Assembly (NCBI GenBank): GCA_030447785.1
Contig: JAUJOF010000002.1
Location: forward strand, 239,383 to 303,382
DNA: 64,000 nt
From: Solirubrobacteraceae bacterium
Lineage (GTDB): Bacteria; Actinomycetota; Thermoleophilia; Solirubrobacterales; Solirubrobacteraceae
Direction of reading: 5' to 3'
Shown piece by piece: positions 1-8,828 of the stretch (within the stretch, counting starts at the first letter, position 1; each line of letters starts with the position of its first letter). The translations under genes were made by a program, and so were the position numbers. The notes under the pieces were generated by a model. The model ran no database searches. It was not told where the DNA came from and worked only from the letters and a program-made list of their open reading frames with translations.

Positions 1-392
1 CCGCCGGGGCGCAGGATGCGCAGCGCCTCGCTCAGCGCCGTGGCGGGGTCGTCGACCGTGCACAGCACCAGCGTCGCCACCACCGTGTCGGCGCTCGCGT
101 CGGCCAGCGGGAGGTGCTCGGCGGGCGCGCGCACTATCTCTGCGCGCACCCCCAGCCCCTCGGCTCGGGCCTCGAGGCGGCGAGCCATCGGCTCCTCGGG
201 CTCGGTGAGCACCAGGCGCTGCACCGCGGGGCCGTAGTGGACGAGGTTGAGGCCGGTGCCGGCGCCCAGCTCCACCACGGTGCCCCGCGCGCGGGCGAGC
301 AGCGCGGCGCGCCGCGCGCGCAGCCCCGCCTCCTCGGTCGCCGCCAGGCTGCGCTCGTAGAGGGCGGCGAAGATCCGTCCGTACAGGCTCAT
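1..392 (-). CDS. class I SAM-dependent methyltransferase, C-terminus cut by window edge
   Basis: The first 130 codons are visible. The protein starts MSLYGRIFAALYERS and carries the SAM-binding motif I (VVELGAGTGLN), an acidic strand end (LTEPEE) and the later LRILRPG segment typical of UbiE/YcgJ-like methyltransferases. The ATG at 392 overlaps the murG stop by four bases (ATGA), so it is probably translated coupled to murG as the last gene of the dcw run. The substrate cannot be told from sequence; quinone or small-molecule methylation is only a family-level possibility. Confidence 0.75.
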   Translation of the reverse strand, partial: MSLYGRIFAALYERSLAATEEAGLRARRAALLARARGTVVELGAGTGLNLVHYGPAVQRLVLTEPEEPMARRLEARAEGLGVRAEIVRAPAEHLPLADASADTVVATLVLCTVDDPATALSEALRILRPG

Positions 393-1504
393 GACGGCGG
401 CCTCGTCCCTCGCTCGAAGCGCCCGGGGAGGTTCACCTCGTCTGCCTCGCGTGCCGCCGCCAGCACCTCAGAGGCGATGTCCTGCGCCGCGTGGGGTCGT
501 GCGAGCGACGCCGAGGCCCGGGCCATCGCGCCGAGGCGCTGGCCATCGTCCAGCAGCGCGTCGACCTCGCTGCGCAGCCGCCCGGCATCCAGGTCGGCGT
601 CGGGGACGACCACCGCGGCGCCCGCGCGCTGCATCCAGCGGGCGTTGGCCGTCTGGTGGTCGGCGCTGGCGTGGGGATAGGGCACGAGGATCGCGGGCTT
701 TGCGTGGGCGGCGATCTCGAAGATGGAGCCTCCGGCGCGCGCCACGCACAGGTCGCAGGCGGCCAGCGCCTCGCCGAAGCCCTCCAGGAGGTCGTGCAGC
801 GCGTAGTGGGCGCGGCCCTCGACGCGCTCGGCCAGCGCGGTGAAGTCGCGCACGCCCGCGGCGTGCAGGACCCGGAAGGGCGCGTCGGCGAAGGCCTCCA
901 CCGCGGCCTGGTTGATCGAGCGCGCCCCCAGCGAGCCGCCGAAGACCAGCACGCAGGTCTCGTCCTCGCCCAGCCCGAAGCGCGCGCGGGCGGCGGCGCG
1001 GTCGGTCACCGGCGGGCCGACCGCCCGCCCCGTGACGCGATAGCGCTGCCCCTCGCGACCTTCGATCGGGAAGGCCAGGCACACCCGCCGGGCGGCGGGC
1101 GCCAGCAGGCGGTTGGCGATGCCCAGGTGGCTGTCGGCCTCGGTGAGCACCAGCGGCACGCGCGCGGTGGCGGCGGCCAGCCCGACCGGCCCGGCCACGT
1201 AGCCCCCGCCGCCCATCACCGCCGCGGGGCGCAGCTCGCGCACGATGCGCCGTGCCGCACCCACCGCCCCGACCGCGCGCCCCGCCGCGCGCGCGGCCTT
1301 GAGCGGGTTGGTTCGGCTCAGGCCCTCCACGCGGATCGGGCGCAGCTCGTAGCCGGCGGCGGGGACCAGCTCGGCCTCCGCGCGCTGACCGCCCACGAAG
1401 GTCACCTGCGCGCCGTCAGCGCGCAGCGCGTCGGCCACCGCCAGCGCGGGCACCACGTGCCCCCCCGTGCCGCCGGCGGCGATCAAGACCCGTGTCGTCG
1501 TCAC
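389..1504 (-). CDS. murG: UDP-GlcNAc:lipid I N-acetylglucosaminyltransferase MurG
   Basis: MurG converts lipid I to lipid II at the inner face of the membrane. The 371-residue protein has the expected length, the N-terminal GGTGGH loop that binds the lipid pyrophosphate, and the C-terminal GGSLGARSIN and ARAGGSIFEIAAH segments that bind UDP-GlcNAc in GT28 enzymes. The GTG start at 1504 is fixed by the position of GGTGGH. It follows ftsW and precedes the methyltransferase with an ATGA overlap. The uncorrected ftsW frame runs 89 bases into this gene, which looks like an indel in ftsW rather than a real overlap. Confidence 0.95.
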   Translation of the reverse strand: MTTTRVLIAAGGTGGHVVPALAVADALRADGAQVTFVGGQRAEAELVPAAGYELRPIRVEGLSRTNPLKAARAAGRAVGAVGAARRIVRELRPAAVMGGGGYVAGPVGLAAATARVPLVLTEADSHLGIANRLLAPAARRVCLAFPIEGREGQRYRVTGRAVGPPVTDRAAARARFGLGEDETCVLVFGGSLGARSINQAAVEAFADAPFRVLHAAGVRDFTALAERVEGRAHYALHDLLEGFGEALAACDLCVARAGGSIFEIAAHAKPAILVPYPHASADHQTANARWMQRAGAAVVVPDADLDAGRLRSEVDALLDDGQRLGAMARASASLARPHAAQDIASEVLAAAREADEVNLPGRFERGTRPPS

Positions 1505-2684
1505 GCGCGGATCCTCGCGGTTTCGCGGTCGGTACGGCGCGCAGCCGGGTGTGCGGCCCGCTGGCGATGTTCAACACCAGCCCCACGCCGGCCATGAGGG
1601 TGAGCAGACTGGACGACCCCGAGGAGATGAAGGGCAACGGGACGCCGGTCAGGGGCACCATGCCCAGCACCGCGAAGACGTTGAGCAGCGCCTGGCAGAG
1701 GATGAGCGAGGTGACCCCCGCCGCCAGCAGCTGCGTGTGGAAGGTTCGTGCCGCCTTGGCCGCGCGCAGGCCCGCGTAGGCGATCAGCCCATAGAGGAAC
1801 AGCAGCCCGCAGATGCCCACCACGCCCAGCTCCTCGCCGATCACGGCCAGGATGAAGTCGGTGTGGGCCTCGGGCAGGTAGAAGACCTTCTGGACCGACT
1901 GCCCGGGCCCCAGGCCGAACATCCCGCCCGAGCCCACCGCGATCTGGCCCTGCACCATCTGGAAGCCCGCGTCGCCGGCCTGGGCCCAGGGATCGAGAAA
2001 CGACATCAGGCGCTCGTGGCGGTAGTCGGCCGAGAAGGCGAAGAGCGTCACCGCCACCGTCCCCAGCGCGCACAGCACCGCCAGGTGCCGCCGGGGCACG
2101 CCTGCGGCCACGAGCATGGCCAGCATGCAAAAGCAGATCACCAGCGCGGTGCCCAGGTCGGGCTGGGAGACCACCAGCAGCGCGGAGGCCCCGGCCACCA
2201 GCAGCAGCGGGCTGATCGCGCCCCACAGGCTGTGCATGCGCTGCGGGCGCTCGGCCAGCAGGGAGGCGGCGTAGAGCACGAGCGCCAGCTTGGTCAGCTC
2301 CGAGGGCTGGAACTGCAGCGGCCCCGCGCCCAGCCAGCGCGTGGCGCCGTTGACCTCCACTCCCAGCCCGGGGATCTTCACCGCCACCAGCAACGCGAAG
2401 GAGACCACCAGCAGCGGGCGGGTGAAGCGCTGCGCGAACGCCACCCCGTGGCGAGCCAGCACGAACATCACCCCCAGTCCGACGGCCCCGAAGGCGAGGT
2501 ACCTGACCAGGAGGTCGCTGCCGGCGCCTCGGCCCTCCAGCAGCGTGCGCGCCGAGGAGGCGCTGTAGACCATCACCGCGCCCGCGGCCAGCAGGCACAG
2601 CGTGGCGGTGACGAGGATGTTGTACTCGAGCGGCTGGTCGGGGCGGCGGGCAGCGCGGGGAGAAACGCGAGGCCGGCGGACCAT
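1416..2684 (-). CDS. ftsW: septal peptidoglycan glycosyltransferase FtsW (SEDS family), C-terminal frame doubtful
   Basis: FtsW polymerises lipid II at the septum with FtsI. The translation shows about ten hydrophobic segments and the SEDS signatures GLGPGQSVQKVFYLPEAHTD, FAVIGEELG-like (LAVIGEELGVVG) and PFISSGSSSL. The ATG at 2684 lies six bases after the murD stop. As written the frame continues to 1416, ending in an Arg/Gly-rich tail inside murG. If one base is missing near 1505-1525, the frame would instead end at the TGA of 1501-1503, giving a GTGA overlap with murG and a normal protein of 394 residues with the end KPARIRA. I consider that the likelier true end. Confidence 0.9.
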   Translation of the reverse strand: MVRRPRVSPRAARRPDQPLEYNILVTATLCLLAAGAVMVYSASSARTLLEGRGAGSDLLVRYLAFGAVGLGVMFVLARHGVAFAQRFTRPLLVVSFALLVAVKIPGLGVEVNGATRWLGAGPLQFQPSELTKLALVLYAASLLAERPQRMHSLWGAISPLLLVAGASALLVVSQPDLGTALVICFCMLAMLVAAGVPRRHLAVLCALGTVAVTLFAFSADYRHERLMSFLDPWAQAGDAGFQMVQGQIAVGSGGMFGLGPGQSVQKVFYLPEAHTDFILAVIGEELGVVGICGLLFLYGLIAYAGLRAAKAARTFHTQLLAAGVTSLILCQALLNVFAVLGMVPLTGVPLPFISSGSSSLLTLMAGVGLVLNIASGPHTRLRAVPTAKPRGSARDDDTGLDRRRRHGGARGARAGGGRRAAR

Positions 2685-2690
2685 CTCCGC

Positions 2691-3989
2691 TCAGTTCGAC
2701 ACCAGGGACCGGAACGCCTCCCCGCGCGCCTCGAAGTCCGCGAACTGGTCGAAGGAGGCGCAGGCGGGCGACAGGAGCACCACCTCGCCCGGGCGGGCGG
2801 CCGCGCGCGCGCCCGCCACCGCGCGCTCGAGATCGCCGCAGGGCGTCGAGCGCTCCAGCGCCGCGGCGATGCGCCCGGCGTCCTCGCCGATGAGGTAGGC
2901 CCCCGCGCAGCGCTCGGCCACCGGCGCGCGCAGCGGCGCGAAGTCCTGGCCCTTGCCCAGACCGCCCATGATGAGGTGCACGGGCGCGTGGAAGGAGGCC
3001 AGCGCGACCAGCGTGGAGGCCACGTTGGTGGCCTTGGAGTCGTTGACGTAGAGCACGCCGTCGCGCCGCCCGACCTCCTCGAGGCGGTGGGCGACGCCGG
3101 TGAAGGTGCCCAGGCCCTCGCGCACCGCCTCGACCGCCATTCCGCGCGCCAGGCAGGCGGCGGCCGCGGCGGCCGCGTTGTGGCGGTTGTGCGCGCCGCG
3201 CAGGCGGATCTCGTCATGGGCGATCAGCGCCTCGCCGCGCCACCACAGGCGCCCGTCGCGGTCGTCGAGGTCCCCGCCGGGCCCGAAGCGGATCCGCAGC
3301 GCGCGGCCGGCCGGGTCGGGGAAGGCGGCCGGGAGCACGGCCACGTCGGGTGGGCCCTGACGCGCGAAGGCTTCGAGCTTGGCCGCGGTGTACTCAGCCA
3401 GGGTGCCGTGGCGGTCCAGGTGGTCGGCCTCCACGTTAAGCAGCACCGCGACCTCGGGAGCGAAGGCGATCGTGTCCTCGAGCTGGAAGGAGGAGGCCTC
3501 GCACACCACCGTGGCGCCCGCCTCCAGGGTGCCCACCAGCGAGGCCAGCGGTGTGCCGACGTTGCCCGCGACCGCCACGGGCGCTCCGGCGCAGCGGTGC
3601 AGGTGGCCCAAAAGCTCGGTGGTGGTGGTCTTGCCGTTGGTGCCGGTGACCGCGACGAAGTGATGGTCGAGCAGGCGCCAGGCCAGCTCGAGCTCGCCCA
3701 GCACGGGCACGCCCTGCGCCCGGGCGGCGCTGACCACCACGGCCTCCTTGGGCACGCCCGGCGACTTGACCACCGCGGCGACGCGGTCGAGCAGCTCGAC
3801 GCCCTCGGCGGCGGTGTGGACCTCCACGCCGGACAGGTCCCCCACGTCGGGCAGGCCCGCGTCCACGCCGATGACCTCCTCGCCGCGGTTGGCCAGCAGC
3901 CCCGCGGCGGCCAGGCCCGAGCGCGCGAGGCCGACGACGAGGTAGGGCCCCGCAGGGAGCTCGGGCCGCCGAAGACCCACGGACCTCAC
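2691..3989 (-). CDS. murD: UDP-N-acetylmuramoyl-L-alanine--D-glutamate ligase MurD
   Basis: MurD adds D-glutamate to UDP-MurNAc-L-Ala. I place the start at GTG 3989, which overlaps the mraY stop as GTGA and gives 432 residues, usual for the family; a longer open frame upstream is only a shadow of mraY. Visible motifs are an N-terminal Rossmann segment (VVGLARSGLAAAG), the ATP loop VTGTNGKTTTTELLG, EASSFQLE, LNVEADHLDRHG and YVNDSKATN. It lies between mraY and ftsW in the dcw order. Confidence 0.95.
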   Translation of the reverse strand: MRSVGLRRPELPAGPYLVVGLARSGLAAAGLLANRGEEVIGVDAGLPDVGDLSGVEVHTAAEGVELLDRVAAVVKSPGVPKEAVVVSAARAQGVPVLGELELAWRLLDHHFVAVTGTNGKTTTTELLGHLHRCAGAPVAVAGNVGTPLASLVGTLEAGATVVCEASSFQLEDTIAFAPEVAVLLNVEADHLDRHGTLAEYTAAKLEAFARQGPPDVAVLPAAFPDPAGRALRIRFGPGGDLDDRDGRLWWRGEALIAHDEIRLRGAHNRHNAAAAAAACLARGMAVEAVREGLGTFTGVAHRLEEVGRRDGVLYVNDSKATNVASTLVALASFHAPVHLIMGGLGKGQDFAPLRAPVAERCAGAYLIGEDAGRIAAALERSTPCGDLERAVAGARAAARPGEVVLLSPACASFDQFADFEARGEAFRSLVSN

Positions 3990-4966
3990 GTAATCGACTG
4001 CTGGTACAGCGTGAAGCCGATCGCCGAGCAGATGGCGGCGACGATCCAGAAGCGCAGGATGATCTTGGTCTCCGACCACGCCCGCAGCTCGAAGTGGTGG
4101 TGGATGGGCGCCATGAGGAACACCCGCTTGCGAAAGGTCTGGAAGGAGAAGACCTGGATGGCCACGCTGAGCGCCTCGACCACGAAGATCCCGCCCAGCA
4201 GCACGAGCAGGATCTCCGTCTTGGTCATGATCGCCAGTCCCGCGATCGCGCCCCCGAGCCCCAGCGACCCGGTATCGCCCATGAAGATCGTGGCCGGGAA
4301 GGCGTTGAACCACAGGAAGCCCACGCAGGCTCCCACCACGACGGCCGAGAAGATGGCCAGGTCGCGCTGGCCGGTGGTGATGAACGTGATGCCGATGTAG
4401 GCCAGGGCGACGATGGCCGCGCAGCCGGCGGCCAGGCCGTCCAGCCCGTCGGTGAGGTTGACCGCGCTGGTGGTGCCCGCCACCACCAGGCAGATGAAGA
4501 TCAGGAAGGGCACGCCGCCCAGGAAGGAGAGGTCGATCTGGTAGTCGATCACCCGAAGGCGCACGGTCTGGGCGATGCCCGCCTGCTGGGTGGCCACATA
4601 CCACAGCCCCAGCGAGATGAGGATGGTGGCGCCCAGCTTGGTCCGCGCGCGCAGGCCCAGCGAGCGGCGGCGGACGATCTTCACGTAGTCGTCGGCGAAG
4701 CCCAGCAACGCGCAGGCGAGGGCCACGCCGAAGACCCCCACCGCCCGCCAGTCGTAGTCGGACAGGATCAGGAACGGCACGGCGATCGCCGTGAAGATGA
4801 TGATCCCGCCCATGGTGGGCGTGCCCGCCTTGGAATGGTGGCCCTCGGGACCCTCCTCGCGGATGTTCTGACCGAACTCCCGCGCGCGCAGCATCGCGAT
4901 GAAGCGCGGTGAGAGGAAGATGCAGATGAGCAGCGCGGCGGTGCCGGCGATCAGGACCTCGCCCAT
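3986..4966 (-). CDS. mraY: phospho-N-acetylmuramoyl-pentapeptide-transferase MraY
   Basis: MraY transfers phospho-MurNAc-pentapeptide to undecaprenyl phosphate to form lipid I. The ATG at 4966 (MGEVLIAGTAALL) lies 16 bases after the murF stop and gives 326 residues. The integral membrane protein shows the diagnostic FADDYVKI, NLTDGLDGLA, FMGDTGSLGLGG and APIHHHFE motifs with the metal-binding aspartates and the HHH loop. An upstream extension of the frame to 5239 is a shadow of murF. The downstream end overlaps murD as GTGA. Confidence 0.95.
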   Translation of the reverse strand: MGEVLIAGTAALLICIFLSPRFIAMLRAREFGQNIREEGPEGHHSKAGTPTMGGIIIFTAIAVPFLILSDYDWRAVGVFGVALACALLGFADDYVKIVRRRSLGLRARTKLGATILISLGLWYVATQQAGIAQTVRLRVIDYQIDLSFLGGVPFLIFICLVVAGTTSAVNLTDGLDGLAAGCAAIVALAYIGITFITTGQRDLAIFSAVVVGACVGFLWFNAFPATIFMGDTGSLGLGGAIAGLAIMTKTEILLVLLGGIFVVEALSVAIQVFSFQTFRKRVFLMAPIHHHFELRAWSETKIILRFWIVAAICSAIGFTLYQQSIT

Positions 4967-4982
4967 GGCCTCGGGCCCCCGC

Positions 4983-6335
4983 CTAGCGGGAAGCCAGCGC
5001 CTCGGCGACGACCTCGAGCCCGACGCCCCGTGAGCCCTTGACCAGCACGGTGTCGCCCGGGCGCACCAGCTCCCCGAGCAGCTCAGCGGCCTCGGCGGCG
5101 CTTCCCACGGCGTGCACGTCGCCCGAGGCGCCGAACCCCTCGCCCATGCAGGCGGCCAGCGGCCCGACGGTGACCAGGAGGTCCACTCCCCGCTCCCGGG
5201 CGTGCGCGCCCACCTCGCGGTGGAATGCTCCCTCCTCACCGCCCAGCTCGAGCATGTCGCCCAGTACGGCCAGGCGCCGGCCGGCCGCCGTGGCGTCCAG
5301 TTCGTCGAGGGCGGCGCGCATCGACATCGGGTTGGCGTTGTAGCAGTCGTCGATGACGAGCACGCCCCCGGCGAGCTCCCTCCGCTGGCCGCGCAGGGCG
5401 CTGAGCGCGACCTCGATCCTCCCGGCCGGCTGCACGCCCACGGCCCGCGCGGCGGCCAGCGCGGCCAGGGCGTTGAGGCGCATGTGCGCTGAGGAGAACG
5501 GCAGCTCCATGCCGCCCAGGTCGTCCACGTCGCCGCCCGGGCCGAAGGTCACCGTGCGCACCCCATCGGCGGTGTGGCCCCTCAGCAGCGCCTCGTCGGC
5601 GGGGACCACCGCGGTGCCGCCGGGGCGCAGCGCGGCCAGCAGCGCGGCCTTCTCCGCGGCGACGCCCTGCAGCGAGCCCATCTGCTCGAGGTGGACGGGC
5701 CCGATGTTGACGACCAGGCCCACGTCGGGCTCGGCCATGGACGCCAGCTCGGCGATCTGCCCCGCGCCGCGCATGGCCATCTCCAGGACCAGCACCTCGG
5801 TGGCGGGCGGCGCCTCCAGCACGCTCAGCGGCAACCCGATCTCCGTGTTGAAGTTGGCACGCGTCGCCGCGGTGCGCCGGTGGGGGGCGAGCATGGCGGC
5901 CAGCACGTCCTTGGTGGAGGTCTTGCCCGTCGAGCCCGTGATGGCGATGACCCGCGCGCCCAGCGCCCGCCGCCACGCGGTGGCCAGGCGCTGGAGGGCG
6001 CCCAGCGGATCGTCGGCCTCCAGTACGGCGCCCTGCCCGGAGGCGGCGCGCGCCTCGCCGGTGTGCTCGGGGGCGACCAGCACCCCCCACGCCCCAGCCT
6101 CGAGGGCGCCGGCGGCGAAGCGCCCCCCGTCCACGTTGGCGCCGGGCAGGCCGACGAAGAGGTCGCCGGGCTCGAGGGCCCGGGTGTCCACCACCGCGCG
6201 CAGCGGGCCACTGGCGCCGGTGGGCGTCGCCCCGCCGCGGGCCTGGATCCGCTCGGGACCCTCACGGTCGGGGGCGCGCGCCACCAGCCGCGCGCCGGCC
6301 GCCGCCGCGACCTCCCCGGCGCTCCACTCACGCAT
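4983..6335 (-). CDS. murF: UDP-N-acetylmuramoyl-tripeptide--D-alanyl-D-alanine ligase MurF
   Basis: MurF adds D-Ala-D-Ala to complete the pentapeptide precursor. The protein carries the Mur ligase ATP loop AITGSTGKTSTKDVLAAML, VLEMAMRGAGQIAEL, NIGPVHLEQMGS and the DDCYNANPMSM motif specific to MurF. I use the ATG at 6335 (MREWSAGEV, 450 residues), which overlaps the murE stop by eight bases; a GTG at 6350 with a weak GAGG upstream is an alternative start adding five residues. Confidence 0.94.
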   Translation of the reverse strand: MREWSAGEVAAAAGARLVARAPDREGPERIQARGGATPTGASGPLRAVVDTRALEPGDLFVGLPGANVDGGRFAAGALEAGAWGVLVAPEHTGEARAASGQGAVLEADDPLGALQRLATAWRRALGARVIAITGSTGKTSTKDVLAAMLAPHRRTAATRANFNTEIGLPLSVLEAPPATEVLVLEMAMRGAGQIAELASMAEPDVGLVVNIGPVHLEQMGSLQGVAAEKAALLAALRPGGTAVVPADEALLRGHTADGVRTVTFGPGGDVDDLGGMELPFSSAHMRLNALAALAAARAVGVQPAGRIEVALSALRGQRRELAGGVLVIDDCYNANPMSMRAALDELDATAAGRRLAVLGDMLELGGEEGAFHREVGAHARERGVDLLVTVGPLAACMGEGFGASGDVHAVGSAAEAAELLGELVRPGDTVLVKGSRGVGLEVVAEALASR

Positions 6336-7773
6336 GGGCCGGCCGCCCACGCAGCGCCTCGCGGGCCACCGCGACGTCGTCGAAGGGCACCTTCACCCCG
6401 CCGGCCAGCTCCTGGCCCTGCTCGTGGCCCTTGCCGGCGATGATCACCACGTCGCCCTCCCGGGCGCTCTCCAGCGCGCGGGCGATCGCCTCGCGGCGGT
6501 CGACGATCGCCTCGACGGGCTGTGGCGCGCCCGCCGCGACCTGGGCGATGATCGCCTCCGGGTCCTCCGAGCGCGGGTTGTCGGAGGTCACCACCACCGT
6601 GTCGGCCAGCGCGGCGGCCACGCGGCCCATGAGCGGGCGCTTGCCCCGGTCGCGGTCCCCGCCGCAGCCGAACACGCACCACACCGCCCCGCGGGCCAGC
6701 GGCCGGGCGGCGCGCAGCACGTTCTCCAGGGAATCGGGCGTGTGCGCGTAATCCACCAGCACGGCGAAGGGCTGACCCTCGTCCACCGCCTCGAAGCGCC
6801 CCGGCACGCGGCCCGCACGCGGCAGCGCGGCGGCGATGGTGTCGTCGTCGATGCCCAGCGCGCGCACCGCGGCCACCGCACCGAGCACGTTGAGCACGTT
6901 GAAGCGCCCGGGCAGCGGCGAGCGCAACTCGGTTCCGTCCAGGCGGAAGGTCGACCCGTGCAGGTCGAACTCCACGTCGGTGGCGCGCACCTGGGCGCGG
7001 GCGTCCAGGCCCACCGTGACCACCTCCCCGTCCAGCCCGGCGGCCAGGCGGGCGCCGTGGCGGTCGTCGACGTTGACCACGCAGACGCCGGGACCGGCGG
7101 CGCCCAGGCCGGCGCCGCCGGCGGCGGCCCCGGTGAACAGGCGCCGCTTGGCCGCGAAGTAGGCCTCCATGGAGGGGTGGAAGTCCAGGTGGTCCTGGGT
7201 GAGGTTGGTGAAGACGGCGACCGCCCAGTGGATGGCGTCGGCGCGGTGCAGCTCCAGCGCGTGGGAGGAGACCTCCATCGCGCAGTGGGTATCGCCCGCG
7301 TCGAGCATGCGCGCGAAGGTGGCCTGCAGGTCGATGGCCTCCGGGGTGGTGCGGATCGCGGGGGCCTCCTGGCCGCCCACCACCGAGGTGACCGTGCCCA
7401 GCAGGCCCGTGCGCCGGCCCGCGGCCTCCAGCAGCGACCGCAGCAGGTAGGCCGTGGTGGTCTTGCCGTTGGTGCCCGTGACCCCCACGACCGCCAGGCG
7501 CGCCGTGGGATCGCCGTGCAGCGCCGCCGCCGCCGGGGCCATCGCCGCGCGCACGTCCCCGACGATCGCCTCGGGCACGCCCAGGCCCAGCGGGTGATCC
7601 ACGACCAGCGCGCCGGCCCCGCGCGCGAGCGCCTCGCCGGCCAGCTCGTGCCCGTCGCGGGTGAAGCCGCGCACGCAGAAGAACGCGTCGCCCGGCTGCA
7701 CCCGGCGGGTGTCGTAGGCCAGTCCGCGCACGTCGACCGCGGGCGCCCCCGGCAGGAGCTCGTCCAGCCGCAT
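6328..7773 (-). CDS. murE: UDP-N-acetylmuramoyl-tripeptide synthetase MurE, meso-DAP type
   Basis: MurE adds the third amino acid of the peptidoglycan stem. The ATG at 7773 (MRLDELLPG) gives 481 residues. Motifs seen: VTGTNGKTTTAYLLRSLLE, EVSSHALEL, NLTQDHLDFHPSMEAYFAAK, VDYAHTPDSLENVL and DNPRSEDP; DNPR is the tetrapeptide linked to meso-diaminopimelate specificity in this family. It starts a tightly overlapped block murE-murF-mraY-murD. Unlike the usual order it does not directly follow ftsI: yihY and a DUF305 gene lie between. Confidence 0.94.
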   Translation of the reverse strand: MRLDELLPGAPAVDVRGLAYDTRRVQPGDAFFCVRGFTRDGHELAGEALARGAGALVVDHPLGLGVPEAIVGDVRAAMAPAAAALHGDPTARLAVVGVTGTNGKTTTAYLLRSLLEAAGRRTGLLGTVTSVVGGQEAPAIRTTPEAIDLQATFARMLDAGDTHCAMEVSSHALELHRADAIHWAVAVFTNLTQDHLDFHPSMEAYFAAKRRLFTGAAAGGAGLGAAGPGVCVVNVDDRHGARLAAGLDGEVVTVGLDARAQVRATDVEFDLHGSTFRLDGTELRSPLPGRFNVLNVLGAVAAVRALGIDDDTIAAALPRAGRVPGRFEAVDEGQPFAVLVDYAHTPDSLENVLRAARPLARGAVWCVFGCGGDRDRGKRPLMGRVAAALADTVVVTSDNPRSEDPEAIIAQVAAGAPQPVEAIVDRREAIARALESAREGDVVIIAGKGHEQGQELAGGVKVPFDDVAVAREALRGRPAHA

Positions 7774-7909
7774 GGCGGAACCGTAGCCAGCCGGGCGGCG
7801 ACCGCGGCCCCGCACCCTCGCACCGTGGGGTGACCGTTCACCACCGGGTGGCCTGCTCGCGGCGTCCATGAGCGCAGTGGCGCTCAACCCGTCCCTAGAG
7901 TGCAACCTC

Positions 7910-8776
7910 ATGCGCCACGCCATCCCCACAGCTCGCTTGCGCCTCGCCACTCTCGCGACCGTCCTGGCCGTGGGCGGCCTCGCCGCGCTCGCGCTCGCTC
8001 ACGTCTCGCCTGCCCGGGCGGCGTCGGATGACGCCACCGCGAGCTCCGCGGCCAGGGCGCCCGGCTACGCCGCCCTGTGCCGCGACCAGAGCAGGACGCG
8101 CATCGCCGGCACGAGGGCCACGCCGTACAGCAGGTGCGTCGGGGCGATGGCCAAGCTCGCCAGCGGGCAGACGCGCTCGGCGCGCAAGGCATGCCGCGCG
8201 CTGAGCCGCACGCGCCCCGCCGGCGCGAAGCGCTCGCCGTACGCCAGGTGTCTCCTGGCCGCCGCCAAGCTCCTGCGCGCGGGCAACGGCTTCGATCGCG
8301 CCTTTGTCGCGGAGATGATCCCCCACCACGAGTCGGCGGTGGACATGGGCCAGATGGCCCGGGAGCGTGGTCAGAGCGCGTTCGTCAGGAACCTGGCGGA
8401 AACCATCATCGTCAGCCAGGCCGAGGAGATCGCCACGATGCGGGAGATCGCGAGCCGCCTCGCCGAGCTCGGCGTGAAGCCCAGGAGCCTCGGGCTCACC
8501 CAGGCCGAGATGGGCATGGACCACGACGCCTCGCACCTGCGCAGCGCCGATCCGTTCGACCCCGCCTTCATCGACATGATGATCCCCCACCACCAAGGCG
8601 CGCTGCGGATGTCCTACGTCGTGCTGGACAGGGGCACCGGCGTGCGGACGAAGGCGCTGGCCCGGCAGATCATCGCCGCCCAGACGCGCGAGATCGACGC
8701 GATGGAGAGCCACCGCGCCCAGACCTCCGGTGGTGCGCCCCCGCCCCCGCCCGGCGGGAGCGACCCCCACCACTGA
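7910..8776 (+). CDS. secreted DUF305 protein
   Basis: The 288-residue product begins with a signal peptide (hydrophobic stretch LATLATVLAVGGLAALALA, likely cleaved after ARA). Two DUF305 units follow, each with the family signature: AEMIPHHESAVDMGQMA and DMMIPHHQGALRMSYVV. DUF305 proteins are ferritin-like helical exported proteins, some copper-linked; a metal role here is inference from the His/Met motifs. I choose ATG 7910 because it starts the signal peptide; an in-frame ATG at 7868 would add 14 residues. It is transcribed opposite to and divergently from murE, interrupting the dcw cluster, and ends in a Pro/His-rich tail. Confidence 0.85.
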   Translation: MRHAIPTARLRLATLATVLAVGGLAALALAHVSPARAASDDATASSAARAPGYAALCRDQSRTRIAGTRATPYSRCVGAMAKLASGQTRSARKACRALSRTRPAGAKRSPYARCLLAAAKLLRAGNGFDRAFVAEMIPHHESAVDMGQMARERGQSAFVRNLAETIIVSQAEEIATMREIASRLAELGVKPRSLGLTQAEMGMDHDASHLRSADPFDPAFIDMMIPHHQGALRMSYVVLDRGTGVRTKALARQIIAAQTREIDAMESHRAQTSGGAPPPPPGGSDPHH

Positions 8777-8828
8777 GATCGGGTGCCGGCACGCCCGGCC
8801 TCGGTCTCCAGGAAGCGCGGCTCGCCGC

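Noticed and set aside
1467-4400. 977-codon open frame on the plus strand opposite ftsW, murD and mraY
   Set aside because: Its product is low-complexity Arg/Gly/His/Gln-rich, typical of antisense shadow frames in high-GC DNA, and the opposite strand holds well-identified genes.
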